Shown here: positions 1 through 5,050 of the stretch, one piece after another
Position numbering within the stretch: the stretch's first letter is position 1
Layout of the letters: each line of letters starts with the position of its first letter
Origin: Acetobacteraceae bacterium
GTDB taxonomy: Bacteria > Pseudomonadota > Alphaproteobacteria > Acetobacterales > Acetobacteraceae
Assembly (NCBI GenBank): GCA_027311485.1
Contig: DAICYU010000346.1
Location: 1-5,050 of the forward strand
DNA length: 5,050 nucleotides
Direction: 5' to 3'
The notes under the pieces: generated by a model
Seen by the model: only the letters and a program-made list of their open reading frames with translations
Database searches by the model: none
What the model was told of the DNA's origin: nothing
Program-made: the position numbers and the translations under genes

Positions 1-2676
1 CTGCAGGATGGCCGGCACGTGCACCTGGTCACCCTTGTAGTTGCCGGTCAGCGCGTACATCACCAGGTTGACGCCGAAACGAAAGGCCAGGATGCGCTGG
101 CGCTGCCCACCCGGGATGACGGCATAGGGGAAGCTGCCGTCGGGATTTTCGGCCCAGGCCGCCGCCCAGTCGTTGCCGCCGATGATCACCGGGCTGACGC
201 TGTCATTGGTCCGGTCCTGGTCGCGCTGCACCCAGACTGTATCGCCGGTGAACCGGCCGGGAAAGTCGGACAGCAGGTAGAACGCGTGCGACAGCACGTG
301 CTCATTGGTCAGCGGCGCCAGCGGCGGCACCACCAATGCGTGGGAGATTCGGCGCAGCGCCGCCTCGGTGCCCGGGGCGAAGCCGGCGCCCGAGCCGGAA
401 TCGCGCGTGTCGATCAGGATGATGCCGCCACGACTCATATAGTCGTTCAGCGCCGCCGCCTGCGGGCCGGTCAGGTCTGGAATATCGGCCGTGATCGGCC
501 AGTAGAGCAGTGGATACAGGCTCAGGTCGGTTTGCCCGGGCGTCACCGGATCGGGCTCATACAATGTCGCCGCAGTGCGGGCGTTGACGTACTCGGACAG
601 TCCTTCCAGCCCGGCCCTGGCGGTCGCGTCCACCTTCGCGTCGCCGGACACGATGTAGCCCAGCCGGGTGGCGATCGCCGGGTCGGGGTTGCTGTCCAGC
701 GCATGCGCCGCCGGGACGGCCAGCAACAGCAGGACGGCCGCGGTAGCGGACACACGGCCCCGCAGCAGCCCGCGCAGGGCCAGGGACACCAGCATGTCAA
801 CGCACAGCAGCAGCACCGCCACGGCCAGTAGCGGCGGACCCAGCGCCCGTTCCCGCACCGCGCCGTGCACTGTTTCCAGCGTGGCGCCGGCGATCGGCGG
901 TGATGCCTGGGGGGCCGCGATGCGCGCGCCCAGGTTCAGCACCTGCCGGCTGCTTTCCGGTCCATACAGCCCGGGCGGGTGCTGCGGCGAAACCGGTGTG
1001 GTGGCGAATTTGTTCGCCTGCAGCCCCACCGCCGAGGCCGGCGGATCGGCCAGCAGCCCAAACCCGTCGAGGGTCTGCGCCGGCGCCAGCATCGCGGTGC
1101 CCTGCGGCGTGGCGACCCCGACCGACAGCGCGACCATGCGCCGCAGCATCTCCACGAACAGGCCGGACAGCGGCAGGTTGGACCAGTCGGCGTTGGCGGT
1201 GACATGGAACAGCACGATCCGGCCCGCGCCCTCGGGCTTTTCCGTCACCAGCGGCGTGCCGTCCTCCAGCGTGGCCCAGGTATGATTGGCCAGATCCGCT
1301 GTCGGCTCAGCCAGCACCTGGCGGTTCACCTTCACCTCGCCCGGCACGGGCAGTCCGGCAAACGGGGAGTTGGGCGGGAACGGCGCCAGCCCGGCCGGCT
1401 TGCTCCAGGACAGGCTGCCGCCAAGCTGGCGATCGCCGGCCAGCAGGCGCACCGGCAGCAGCGTGTCGGTATCGTTCGTCGCCGCCTCGGCCGTGCGTGG
1501 GCCGGCGAAGCGGATCAGCAGGCCGCCTTTGCGCACCCAGGCGTCCAGCGCATCCCGCTCCGGTCCCGCCTGCAGCGGCCGGTCGGCCAGCACCAGCACC
1601 GAGATGTCGCGTTTCAGCAGCGTGGCGTTATCGCCTTCCCGCAATTCCGTATACGGTTCCAACGCACGCTTGAGGAAGTAGATTGCCCCGGTAAACGGCG
1701 TGTCCGCGCTCGCCAGGTCGCCGGCGATCAGCCCCACCGGCCGGCGCCGCCAGCGTTCGTCCAGCAGCACGACCGACCCGGCACTCGGCGGTCCCTCCAG
1801 CACCAGCCGCGTCAGCCGGTTGCGCAGTTCCGGCGGCAGCGCGATGTCGCCCGAGGCGACCGACGCTCCGGCCGGCACCGTGATGTCCGTGCGTGCCAGC
1901 GTGCGGCCGTCACCGCTTTGCGCCAGCACACTGACCGCGGTCGGCGTCAGCCGCGGCACCTGTGCCAGGTGCGCCACCAGCTTGTCCGCCTCGCTGGTCG
2001 GCGGCAGCAGCAGCGGCGAGGATGCCACGTCGCAACACACCTCGGTCACCGCGCCGACATTGCGCAGGGCGCTGGCGAAGCGGGGGAAATCGGCGCCGTC
2101 GGTCAGGCCGTCCGGCACATAGATGACGGACGCGCCTGCCTTGTCCTGCCAGGCGTCGATGGCCTTTGCGGCGGCGGTGCGGTCCGGCGGCCAGGCTTGC
2201 GGCTGCATCGCGGCCAGGCGGGCGCGCAGTTCGGCCACCGGCATGGTGGGCGTCGCGGCGATCGGGGCGCCGCTGCCATCCTCGGCCGTGGCCAGCAGCG
2301 CCACCCGGCGCCCGGCGCGCTGCACGCGGTCCAGCAGCGCCCCGGCGGCCTGCTTGCGGCGGACCCAGTCGCTGGCGGACCCCCAGCCGTTGTCCATCAC
2401 CAGCAGCACCGGCCCTTTGCCGGCCAGCGCGGTGCCGGCATCCAGCACAGGGCGGGCCAGCGCCACGATCACCAGCCCCGCCGCCAGCAGGCGCAGCGCC
2501 AGCAGCCACCACGGCGTCCGCGCAGGCGTTTCCTCGCTGGCCTTCAGCCCCAGCAGGAAGCGGACGGCGGGAAAGGTCTCGGAACGCGGCGCCGGGGGCG
2601 TCACCCGAACCAGCCACCACAGCAGCGGCAGGGCGAGCAGGCCGACAAGCACCCAGGGTGCGGCGAAGATCATCAT
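1..2676 (-). CDS. BatA-type membrane protein with C-terminal DUF4159 domain (3' end cut by window)
   Basis: The reading frame is open for 892 codons and runs off the left edge without a stop. Seen in order: a membrane hairpin (about residues 7-23 and 57-74, ending in LALARP-like ALARPVL, typical of the BatA/aerotolerance N-terminal domain); a vWA-like region from about 88 with a degenerate metal motif D95-N-G97-W-G99-S; a glutamine-amidotransferase-like middle (about 330-510, including AWVRKGGLLIRFAG at 379-392); a second hairpin (about 613-632 and 642-659, the latter ending in AHA like a signal peptide); then DUF4159 from about 672 (LYPLLYWP at 720-727, GGIILIDTRD at 750-759, GGNDW at 833-837). 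Arg-rich loops lie inside each hairpin (R24/R31/R39 and R635/R639/R641), which by the positive-inside rule puts both large domains in the periplasm. Two adjacent ATGs (2676 and 2673) compete: GGGA at 2682-2679 is better spaced from the second. The function is unknown. It is presumed to be the envelope partner of the MoxR/DUF58 pair upstream. From recall of related proteins, only a few C-terminal residues are missing. Confidence 0.9.
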   Translation of the reverse strand, partial: MMIFAAPWVLVGLLALPLLWWLVRVTPPAPRSETFPAVRFLLGLKASEETPARTPWWLLALRLLAAGLVIVALARPVLDAGTALAGKGPVLLVMDNGWGSASDWVRRKQAAGALLDRVQRAGRRVALLATAEDGSGAPIAATPTMPVAELRARLAAMQPQAWPPDRTAAAKAIDAWQDKAGASVIYVPDGLTDGADFPRFASALRNVGAVTEVCCDVASSPLLLPPTSEADKLVAHLAQVPRLTPTAVSVLAQSGDGRTLARTDITVPAGASVASGDIALPPELRNRLTRLVLEGPPSAGSVVLLDERWRRRPVGLIAGDLASADTPFTGAIYFLKRALEPYTELREGDNATLLKRDISVLVLADRPLQAGPERDALDAWVRKGGLLIRFAGPRTAEAATNDTDTLLPVRLLAGDRQLGGSLSWSKPAGLAPFPPNSPFAGLPVPGEVKVNRQVLAEPTADLANHTWATLEDGTPLVTEKPEGAGRIVLFHVTANADWSNLPLSGLFVEMLRRMVALSVGVATPQGTAMLAPAQTLDGFGLLADPPASAVGLQANKFATTPVSPQHPPGLYGPESSRQVLNLGARIAAPQASPPIAGATLETVHGAVRERALGPPLLAVAVLLLCVDMLVSLALRGLLRGRVSATAAVLLLLAVPAAHALDSNPDPAIATRLGYIVSGDAKVDATARAGLEGLSEYVNARTAATLYEPDPVTPGQTDLSLYPLLYWPITADIPDLTGPQAAALNDYMSRGGIILIDTRDSGSGAGFAPGTEAALRRISHALVVPPLAPLTNEHVLSHAFYLLSDFPGRFTGDTVWVQRDQDRTNDSVSPVIIGGNDWAAAWAENPDGSFPYAVIPGGQRQRILAFRFGVNLVMYALTGNYKGDQVHVPAILQ

Positions 2677-2769
2677 GTTCCCGACGCGTGAGGGGTCATC
2701 GGATGGTCAATCCGCAAACGGTCATCAGGTGTTCGACGCACCCGGAAGTTGTTTGCGATCCAGCAACGA
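2677..2769. other. 93-bp gap between the DUF58 and DUF4159 genes
   Basis: This gap breaks an otherwise tight gene row. I find no convincing small gene and no strong terminator, meaning no stable GC stem followed by a T run on the minus strand. Around it the minus-strand core GATGA(T/C)C recurs: at the DUF58 stop codon, near 2720-2726, near 2694-2700, and at the ATGATGATC start of the next gene. One minus-strand frame from inside the DUF58 gene continues across most of the gap to 2696, but it shows no recognisable protein. Co-transcription of the flanking genes is still the simplest reading. Confidence 0.5.
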
Positions 2770-2774
2770 TCATC
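2708..2774 (-). repeat. Degenerate 19-bp direct repeat in the gap
   Basis: Read on the minus strand, GATGATCGTTGCTGGATCG (2774-2756) and GATGACCGTTTGCGGATTG (2726-2708) match at 14 of 19 positions without gaps, and better if one inserted and one deleted base are allowed. The copies start 48 bp apart. The first begins inside the last two codons of the DUF58 gene. They could be an old local duplication or a pair of binding sites; the match is too weak to exclude chance. Confidence 0.3.
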
Positions 2775-3735
2775 GGGTTCCCAGGGCCGTGTAGAGTGAC
2801 AGCAACGCCATCTCGGGCGGGTGGTCGGTTCGGTGCACGCCGAAGCCGAACCCGGCGCTGGCGCACATCGCCGCCAGCCCGTCCTGCTGCGCCTTCAGCC
2901 GCTCCGCATACGCATCCCGCACCGACTCGACGCGGGGGATCAGCGCATCGCCTTCCTTCTCGACGCCGCGAAAACGGATCCGGCCCTGATAGGGCAGAAC
3001 AGCCTCGGCCGGGTCCAGGATCTGCAGCAGATAGCCGGTCACCGGCACTGCGGCGAAACGGCCGAGCATCGCCCGAAGCTCCGGCAGTGGCGACAGGAAG
3101 TCGCTGAACAGGACCACCGATCCGTAACGCGGCAGCGGAATCGCCGGCGGCTGGCCGCCATCGTCGTCGGCCAGCTGCAACGCGGCCGCCAACCGGTCCA
3201 ATCCGCTCCGGCTCGCCACGGGGCGGGCGTTTTGATGCATCATCATGACTCTCTCCCCGCCACGAAGCAGCAGGGACGCCAGGGAAAGCAACAGAAGATT
3301 TGCCCGCTCGCGTTTCTCCACAGCCGCCTGGCGGGATCGCCACCGCATCGACGGTGAGGCATCGCGCCACAGGCACACGGTCTGCGCAGCCTCCCATTCC
3401 GTCTCGCGGATGAACCAGCCCTCCGGCGCGCCGCGACCCGACTTTGCCGACTGACGCCAGTCGATCCGCGCAAGGGGATCGCCGGAGACAAAATGGCGGA
3501 ACTGCCAGAAACTGTCGCCCTGCCCGACCCGCCGCCGGCCGTGCACGCCCTGCGCCACGGTTGAGGCGACGCGATCCGCCGCCACCAGCAGCGGCGGCAG
3601 GCGGGAACCAAGCGCCTCGGCTGCCAAGGGGGCTGCCGCCAAGGGGGCTGCCAACGCGGCAGCGTTCGCCTCGTTGGGTGGTTTAGCCAAGTGTGCCAAC
3701 CAGCTTGTCGATGACGTCCGCCAACAGGATGCCAT
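2770..3735 (-). CDS. DUF58 domain protein with intact vWA metal site
   Basis: This is a 321-residue soluble protein with no signal peptide or membrane segment, as in the short alphaproteobacterial DUF58 proteins. The DUF58 signature GDPLARIDWRQSAK lies at residues 85-98. It is preceded by the conserved GVHGRRRVGQGDSFWQFR stretch (63-80). A vWA-type fold follows with a complete MIDAS motif D125-A-S127-P-S129 and a later VVLFSDFL strand (207-214, D212) that would complete the site. By family knowledge it should bind a divalent metal and act as adaptor or substrate-recognition partner of the MoxR ATPase encoded just upstream. The chosen ATG overlaps the end of the MoxR gene by 53 bases and has no clear ribosome site. 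TTG codons at 3699 or 3690 would give a start nearer the family's usual N-terminus (LAKPPNEAN) and a short overlap typical of translational coupling. The Ala/Leu/Pro stretch at about 27-41 comes from a perfect 15-bp duplication. The family call is firm; the start is uncertain. Confidence 0.92.
   Translation of the reverse strand: MASCWRTSSTSWLAHLAKPPNEANAAALAAPLAAAPLAAEALGSRLPPLLVAADRVASTVAQGVHGRRRVGQGDSFWQFRHFVSGDPLARIDWRQSAKSGRGAPEGWFIRETEWEAAQTVCLWRDASPSMRWRSRQAAVEKRERANLLLLSLASLLLRGGERVMMMHQNARPVASRSGLDRLAAALQLADDDGGQPPAIPLPRYGSVVLFSDFLSPLPELRAMLGRFAAVPVTGYLLQILDPAEAVLPYQGRIRFRGVEKEGDALIPRVESVRDAYAERLKAQQDGLAAMCASAGFGFGVHRTDHPPEMALLSLYTALGTR
3623..3652. repeat. Perfect 15-bp tandem repeat, two copies, in frame
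   Basis: GCCAAGGGGGCTGCC occurs at 3623-3637 and again immediately at 3638-3652 with no mismatch. The unit is five codons, so the duplication keeps the DUF58 reading frame and doubles an Ala-Ala-Pro-Leu-Ala segment (residues about 28-38) ahead of the conserved domain. Each unit carries a run of five G. It looks like a recent slippage duplication in a linker that tolerates length change. Confidence 0.9.
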
Positions 3736-4723
3736 CCGCCCGGGCCGAGAAATTCAGCGCCATGCGGTGCCGCATCACCGGACGCGCCAGCGCCGCCACG
3801 TCATCGATGCTCGGCGCCAGCCGCCCCTGCAGCAACGCCCGCGCCCGGCTGGCCAGCATCAATGCCTGCGCCGCCCGCGGCCCGGGTCCCCAGGCGACAT
3901 GCCGGCGCACCATGTCATCGCCCGCCGTCTCGGGCCGGCAGCCGCGCACCAGCGCCAGGATCGCGTCGACAACCTTGTCGCCCACCGGCAGCCGGCGCAC
4001 CAGCGCCTGCGCGTCCAGCAGGTCCTCGGCCGCCATCGCCTGCACCGGCCGGGCATCATGCGCGCCGGTGGTGGCCAGCAGCATGGCCCGTTCCGCCTGT
4101 TGGTCGGGATAGCCGACGTTGATTTCCAGCAGGAAACGGTCGAGCTGTGCTTCCGGCAGCGGATAGGTGCCTTCCTGCTCGATCGGGTTCTGCGTCGCCA
4201 GCACATGGAACGGGCGCGGCAGCGCATGCTCGACGCCGCCGATGGCAACCCGCTGTTCCTGCATCGCCTGCAGCAGCGCCGACTGAGTGCGTGGGCTGGC
4301 GCGGTTGATTTCATCCGCCATCAACAACTGGCAGAACACCGGGCCGGGCACGAAGCGGAAACTGCGCCGCCCTTCGGTTTCCTCCAGCACCTCACTGCCG
4401 ACGATGTCGGCGGGCATCAGATCGGGGGTGAACTGGATGCGCTTGGTCGCCATGCCCAGCACCACGCCCAGCGCCTCCACCAGCCGGCTTTTGCCCAGGC
4501 CCGGCACGCCGACCAGCAGCACATGCCCGCCCGACAATAATGTGATCAGGGTTTGATCGATCACATCATCCTGTCCGAAGATCACCCGGCCAATCGCAGC
4601 GCGAACCTGCACGATGCGCGCTCCCAGCGCCTCGGTCGCGGCAAGGATCGTGCTGGGGTCTTCACTTATCGGCGTGCGTGGATTGCTGCCGCCCTGTGGC
4701 GCTGCCGCCATACCGACTGTCAT
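3683..4723 (-). CDS. MoxR-family AAA+ ATPase
   Basis: This is a complete 346-residue protein, near the usual MoxR length of about 310-350. All catalytic elements are visible: Walker A GVPGLGKS (72-79, K78), Walker B LLMADE (133-138, D137/E138), sensor 1 in VLATQNP (174-180, N179), the arginine-finger region EAQLDRF (191-197, R196) and sensor 2 in GPGPRAAQA (279-287, R283). These define an AAA_3 core followed by the helical lid (about 230-340). The first 25 residues are Ala/Gly/Pro-rich and probably disordered. The start at 4723 is supported by GGAAGG on the minus strand at 4739-4734, 10 bases upstream. An in-frame ATG at 4711 is a weaker alternative. By family knowledge it forms a cytoplasmic hexameric ring that uses ATP to remodel a client through a vWA partner. 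The adjacent, overlapping DUF58 gene is the obvious partner. It is the first gene of the leftward row, and its promoter should lie in the divergent region to its right. The client is unknown. Confidence 0.96.
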   Translation of the reverse strand: MTVGMAAAPQGGSNPRTPISEDPSTILAATEALGARIVQVRAAIGRVIFGQDDVIDQTLITLLSGGHVLLVGVPGLGKSRLVEALGVVLGMATKRIQFTPDLMPADIVGSEVLEETEGRRSFRFVPGPVFCQLLMADEINRASPRTQSALLQAMQEQRVAIGGVEHALPRPFHVLATQNPIEQEGTYPLPEAQLDRFLLEINVGYPDQQAERAMLLATTGAHDARPVQAMAAEDLLDAQALVRRLPVGDKVVDAILALVRGCRPETAGDDMVRRHVAWGPGPRAAQALMLASRARALLQGRLAPSIDDVAALARPVMRHRMALNFSARADGILLADVIDKLVGTLG

Positions 4724-4733
4724 ACGGGCTTAA

Positions 4734-4739
4734 CCTTCC
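4734..4739 (-). promoter_or_regulatory. Ribosome binding site of the MoxR gene
   Basis: GGAAGG on the minus strand, 10 bases before the ATG at 4723, supports that start over the in-frame ATG at 4711. Confidence 0.65.
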
Positions 4740-4759
4740 GCCTTTGCGATCGCTGAAAG

Positions 4760-4765
4760 ATATAG
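4760..4765 (-). promoter_or_regulatory. Candidate -10 box for the MoxR row
   Basis: CTATAT on the minus strand, in the left arm of the inverted repeat. It would place the transcript start near 4753 and leave a leader of about 30 bases ahead of the MoxR ATG. No good -35 is seen at the matching distance, so this is tentative. Confidence 0.35.
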
Positions 4766-4768
4766 GCT

Positions 4769-4780
4769 CTTTCGCGAAAG
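4769..4780. promoter_or_regulatory. 12-bp palindrome CTTTCGCGAAAG, candidate operator
   Basis: This perfect self-complementary 12-mer lies between the two TATA-like boxes, with its centre 4.5 bases left of the centre of the outer repeat. It overlaps the position expected for a rightward -35 element. A dimeric repressor or activator binding here could control both transcripts. No specific regulator is recognised. Confidence 0.5.
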
Positions 4781-4792
4781 GGGGGATGCTAC

Positions 4793-4798
4793 CTATAT
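4793..4798 (+). promoter_or_regulatory. Candidate -10 box for the DUF1285 gene
   Basis: CTATAT in the right arm of the inverted repeat, with TTTCGC (4770-4775) 17 bases upstream as a poor -35. The transcript would start near 4805, giving a leader of about 38 bases that includes the ribosome site. Tentative. Confidence 0.35.
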
Positions 4799-4830
4799 CG
4801 CGTCCCGGTTACCAAGTTCGGCATTCACCT

Positions 4831-4834
4831 GGAG
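4831..4834 (+). promoter_or_regulatory. Ribosome binding site of the DUF1285 gene
   Basis: GGAG lies 8 bases before the GTG at 4843. This decides the start in favour of GTG over the in-frame ATG at 4909, which lacks a comparable site. Confidence 0.6.
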
Positions 4835-4842
4835 ACGGTTTC

Positions 4843-5050
4843 GTGAACGAGACTGGCGTGCCCTTTGATACAGCCGCGAAGTCGGCCGAGTATCCGGCGG
4901 CCTCGGCGATGGCCGCCTGCTGTGATCAGAACCGCGCACCGCGACCCCGGCGCGCGCCCAGGGAAGTCGGCGACCTGCCGTTCCTGATCCGCCGTGACGG
5001 CACCTGGCTGTACCAGGGCACCCCGATCAACCGGAAGGAACTGGTATGCC
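4843..5050 (+). CDS. DUF1285 domain protein, N-terminal part (3' end cut by window)
   Basis: The frame is open from a GTG start for 69 codons to the right edge. The first 42 or so residues are low in conserved character, with an Arg/Pro-rich run (RAPRPRRAPR, 31-40). From residue 43, GDLPFLIRRDGTWLYQGTPI followed by NRKELV matches the beginning of the DUF1285 domain as I know it from Alphaproteobacteria (DGTW, a short loop, GxPI, then RKELV). DUF1285 proteins are small, uncharacterised and soluble; in many Alphaproteobacteria they lie beside a CoA-pyrophosphatase (NUDIX) and a CCA-adding enzyme gene. Those would be expected to the right but cannot be seen. It is transcribed away from the MoxR row from a shared 119-bp region, so a regulatory link is possible but unproven. 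The ATG at 4909 (residue 23) would still leave the conserved domain intact. Confidence 0.8.
   Translation, partial: MNETGVPFDTAAKSAEYPAASAMAACCDQNRAPRPRRAPREVGDLPFLIRRDGTWLYQGTPINRKELVC

Larger units (their letters stand above)
4759..4799. repeat. 8-bp inverted repeat GATATAGG / CCTATATC
   Basis: GATATAGG (4759-4766) and its exact reverse complement CCTATATC (4792-4799) are separated by 25 bases. The two arms present the same CCTATATC box to both strands. This suits either a pair of mirror-image -10 elements or a two-half operator. A 25-base loop containing another palindrome makes a terminator unlikely. Confidence 0.7.
4724..4842. promoter_or_regulatory. Divergent intergenic promoter region
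   Basis: These 119 bp separate the leftward MoxR gene from the rightward DUF1285 gene, so promoters for both should lie here. It holds the only AT-rich boxes nearby, two ribosome sites at its edges, a nested inverted repeat, a G6 run (4780-4785) and a separate GCGATCGC palindrome (4746-4753). No known riboswitch or small RNA is apparent. Confidence 0.65.

Noticed and set aside
19..831. A 270-codon plus-strand open frame near the left edge
   Set aside because: Same codon-aligned antisense register as the frame above, low-complexity Gln/Arg/His composition, while the minus strand reads a clear DUF4159 domain.
1910..2620. A 236-codon minus-strand frame within the membrane protein gene
   Set aside because: Out of frame with the hairpin-vWA protein, and its Ala/Gly/Arg-rich product is typical of a shifted frame in GC-rich DNA.
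979..2691. A 570-codon open frame on the plus strand opposite the membrane protein gene
   Set aside because: It is codon-aligned antisense to the real gene and stays open only because that gene avoids TTA, CTA and TCA codons. Its product is a Gln/Arg/His-rich shadow with no recognisable domain.
2680..2696. CCC...GGG pairing around an ACGCGT core as a terminator or attenuator before the membrane protein gene
   Set aside because: The stem is only about three pairs and no T run follows.
2696..3397. A minus-strand frame that crosses the DUF58 stop and most of the spacer, suggesting a frameshifted extension or extra gene
   Set aside because: The DUF58 domain is complete in its own frame, and the shifted frame has no recognisable sequence, including its tail in the spacer.
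3674..4540. A 288-codon plus-strand open frame opposite the ATPase gene
   Set aside because: It lies against a MoxR gene with every catalytic motif present. The plus-strand product is Gln/His/Arg-rich with no domain.
4769..4799. Palindrome plus G run considered as a transcription terminator
   Set aside because: No T run follows the stem on either strand, and the position between two divergent starts makes termination there unlikely.

Overview
The window is GC-rich (roughly two thirds G+C by eye), densely coding DNA. Its gene set resembles what is known from Alphaproteobacteria, most likely a Rhodospirillales-type organism. That placement rests on protein resemblance and on a MoxR / DUF58 / DUF4159 cassette lying beside a DUF1285 gene, so it is an inference. 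There is no rRNA or tRNA gene, insertion sequence, CRISPR array, phage gene or other sign of recent transfer.

Layout, right to left. At 4843-5050 (+) lies the start of a DUF1285 gene, cut by the right edge. A 119-bp divergent intergenic region (4724-4842) follows, holding symmetrical TATA-like boxes around a 12-bp palindrome. Three genes then run leftward on the minus strand: a MoxR-family AAA+ ATPase (4723-3683), a soluble DUF58 protein with an intact von Willebrand A metal site (3735-2770, overlapping the ATPase gene) and, after a 93-bp gap, a very large membrane protein (2676 to the left edge). The last protein has an N-terminal BatA-type membrane hairpin, a degenerate vWA-like region, a glutamine-amidotransferase-like middle region, a second membrane hairpin and a C-terminal DUF4159 domain. 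It is open to base 1; its sequence there looks like the extreme C-terminus, so probably only a few residues are missing.

How the genes may work together. MoxR ATPases paired with vWA proteins are known as chaperone-like modules that remodel or activate a client, for example in metal-cofactor insertion, envelope stress and the Bat system. Here the ATPase and DUF58 protein should be cytoplasmic. By charge distribution, the membrane protein should place both large domains in the periplasm. This suggests a cytoplasmic motor and adaptor acting on an envelope protein whose exact job is unknown. No radically new system is visible. The points most worth following up are the membrane protein's architecture and altered metal site, the nested palindrome between the divergent transcripts, and the in-frame 15-bp duplication in the DUF58 gene.
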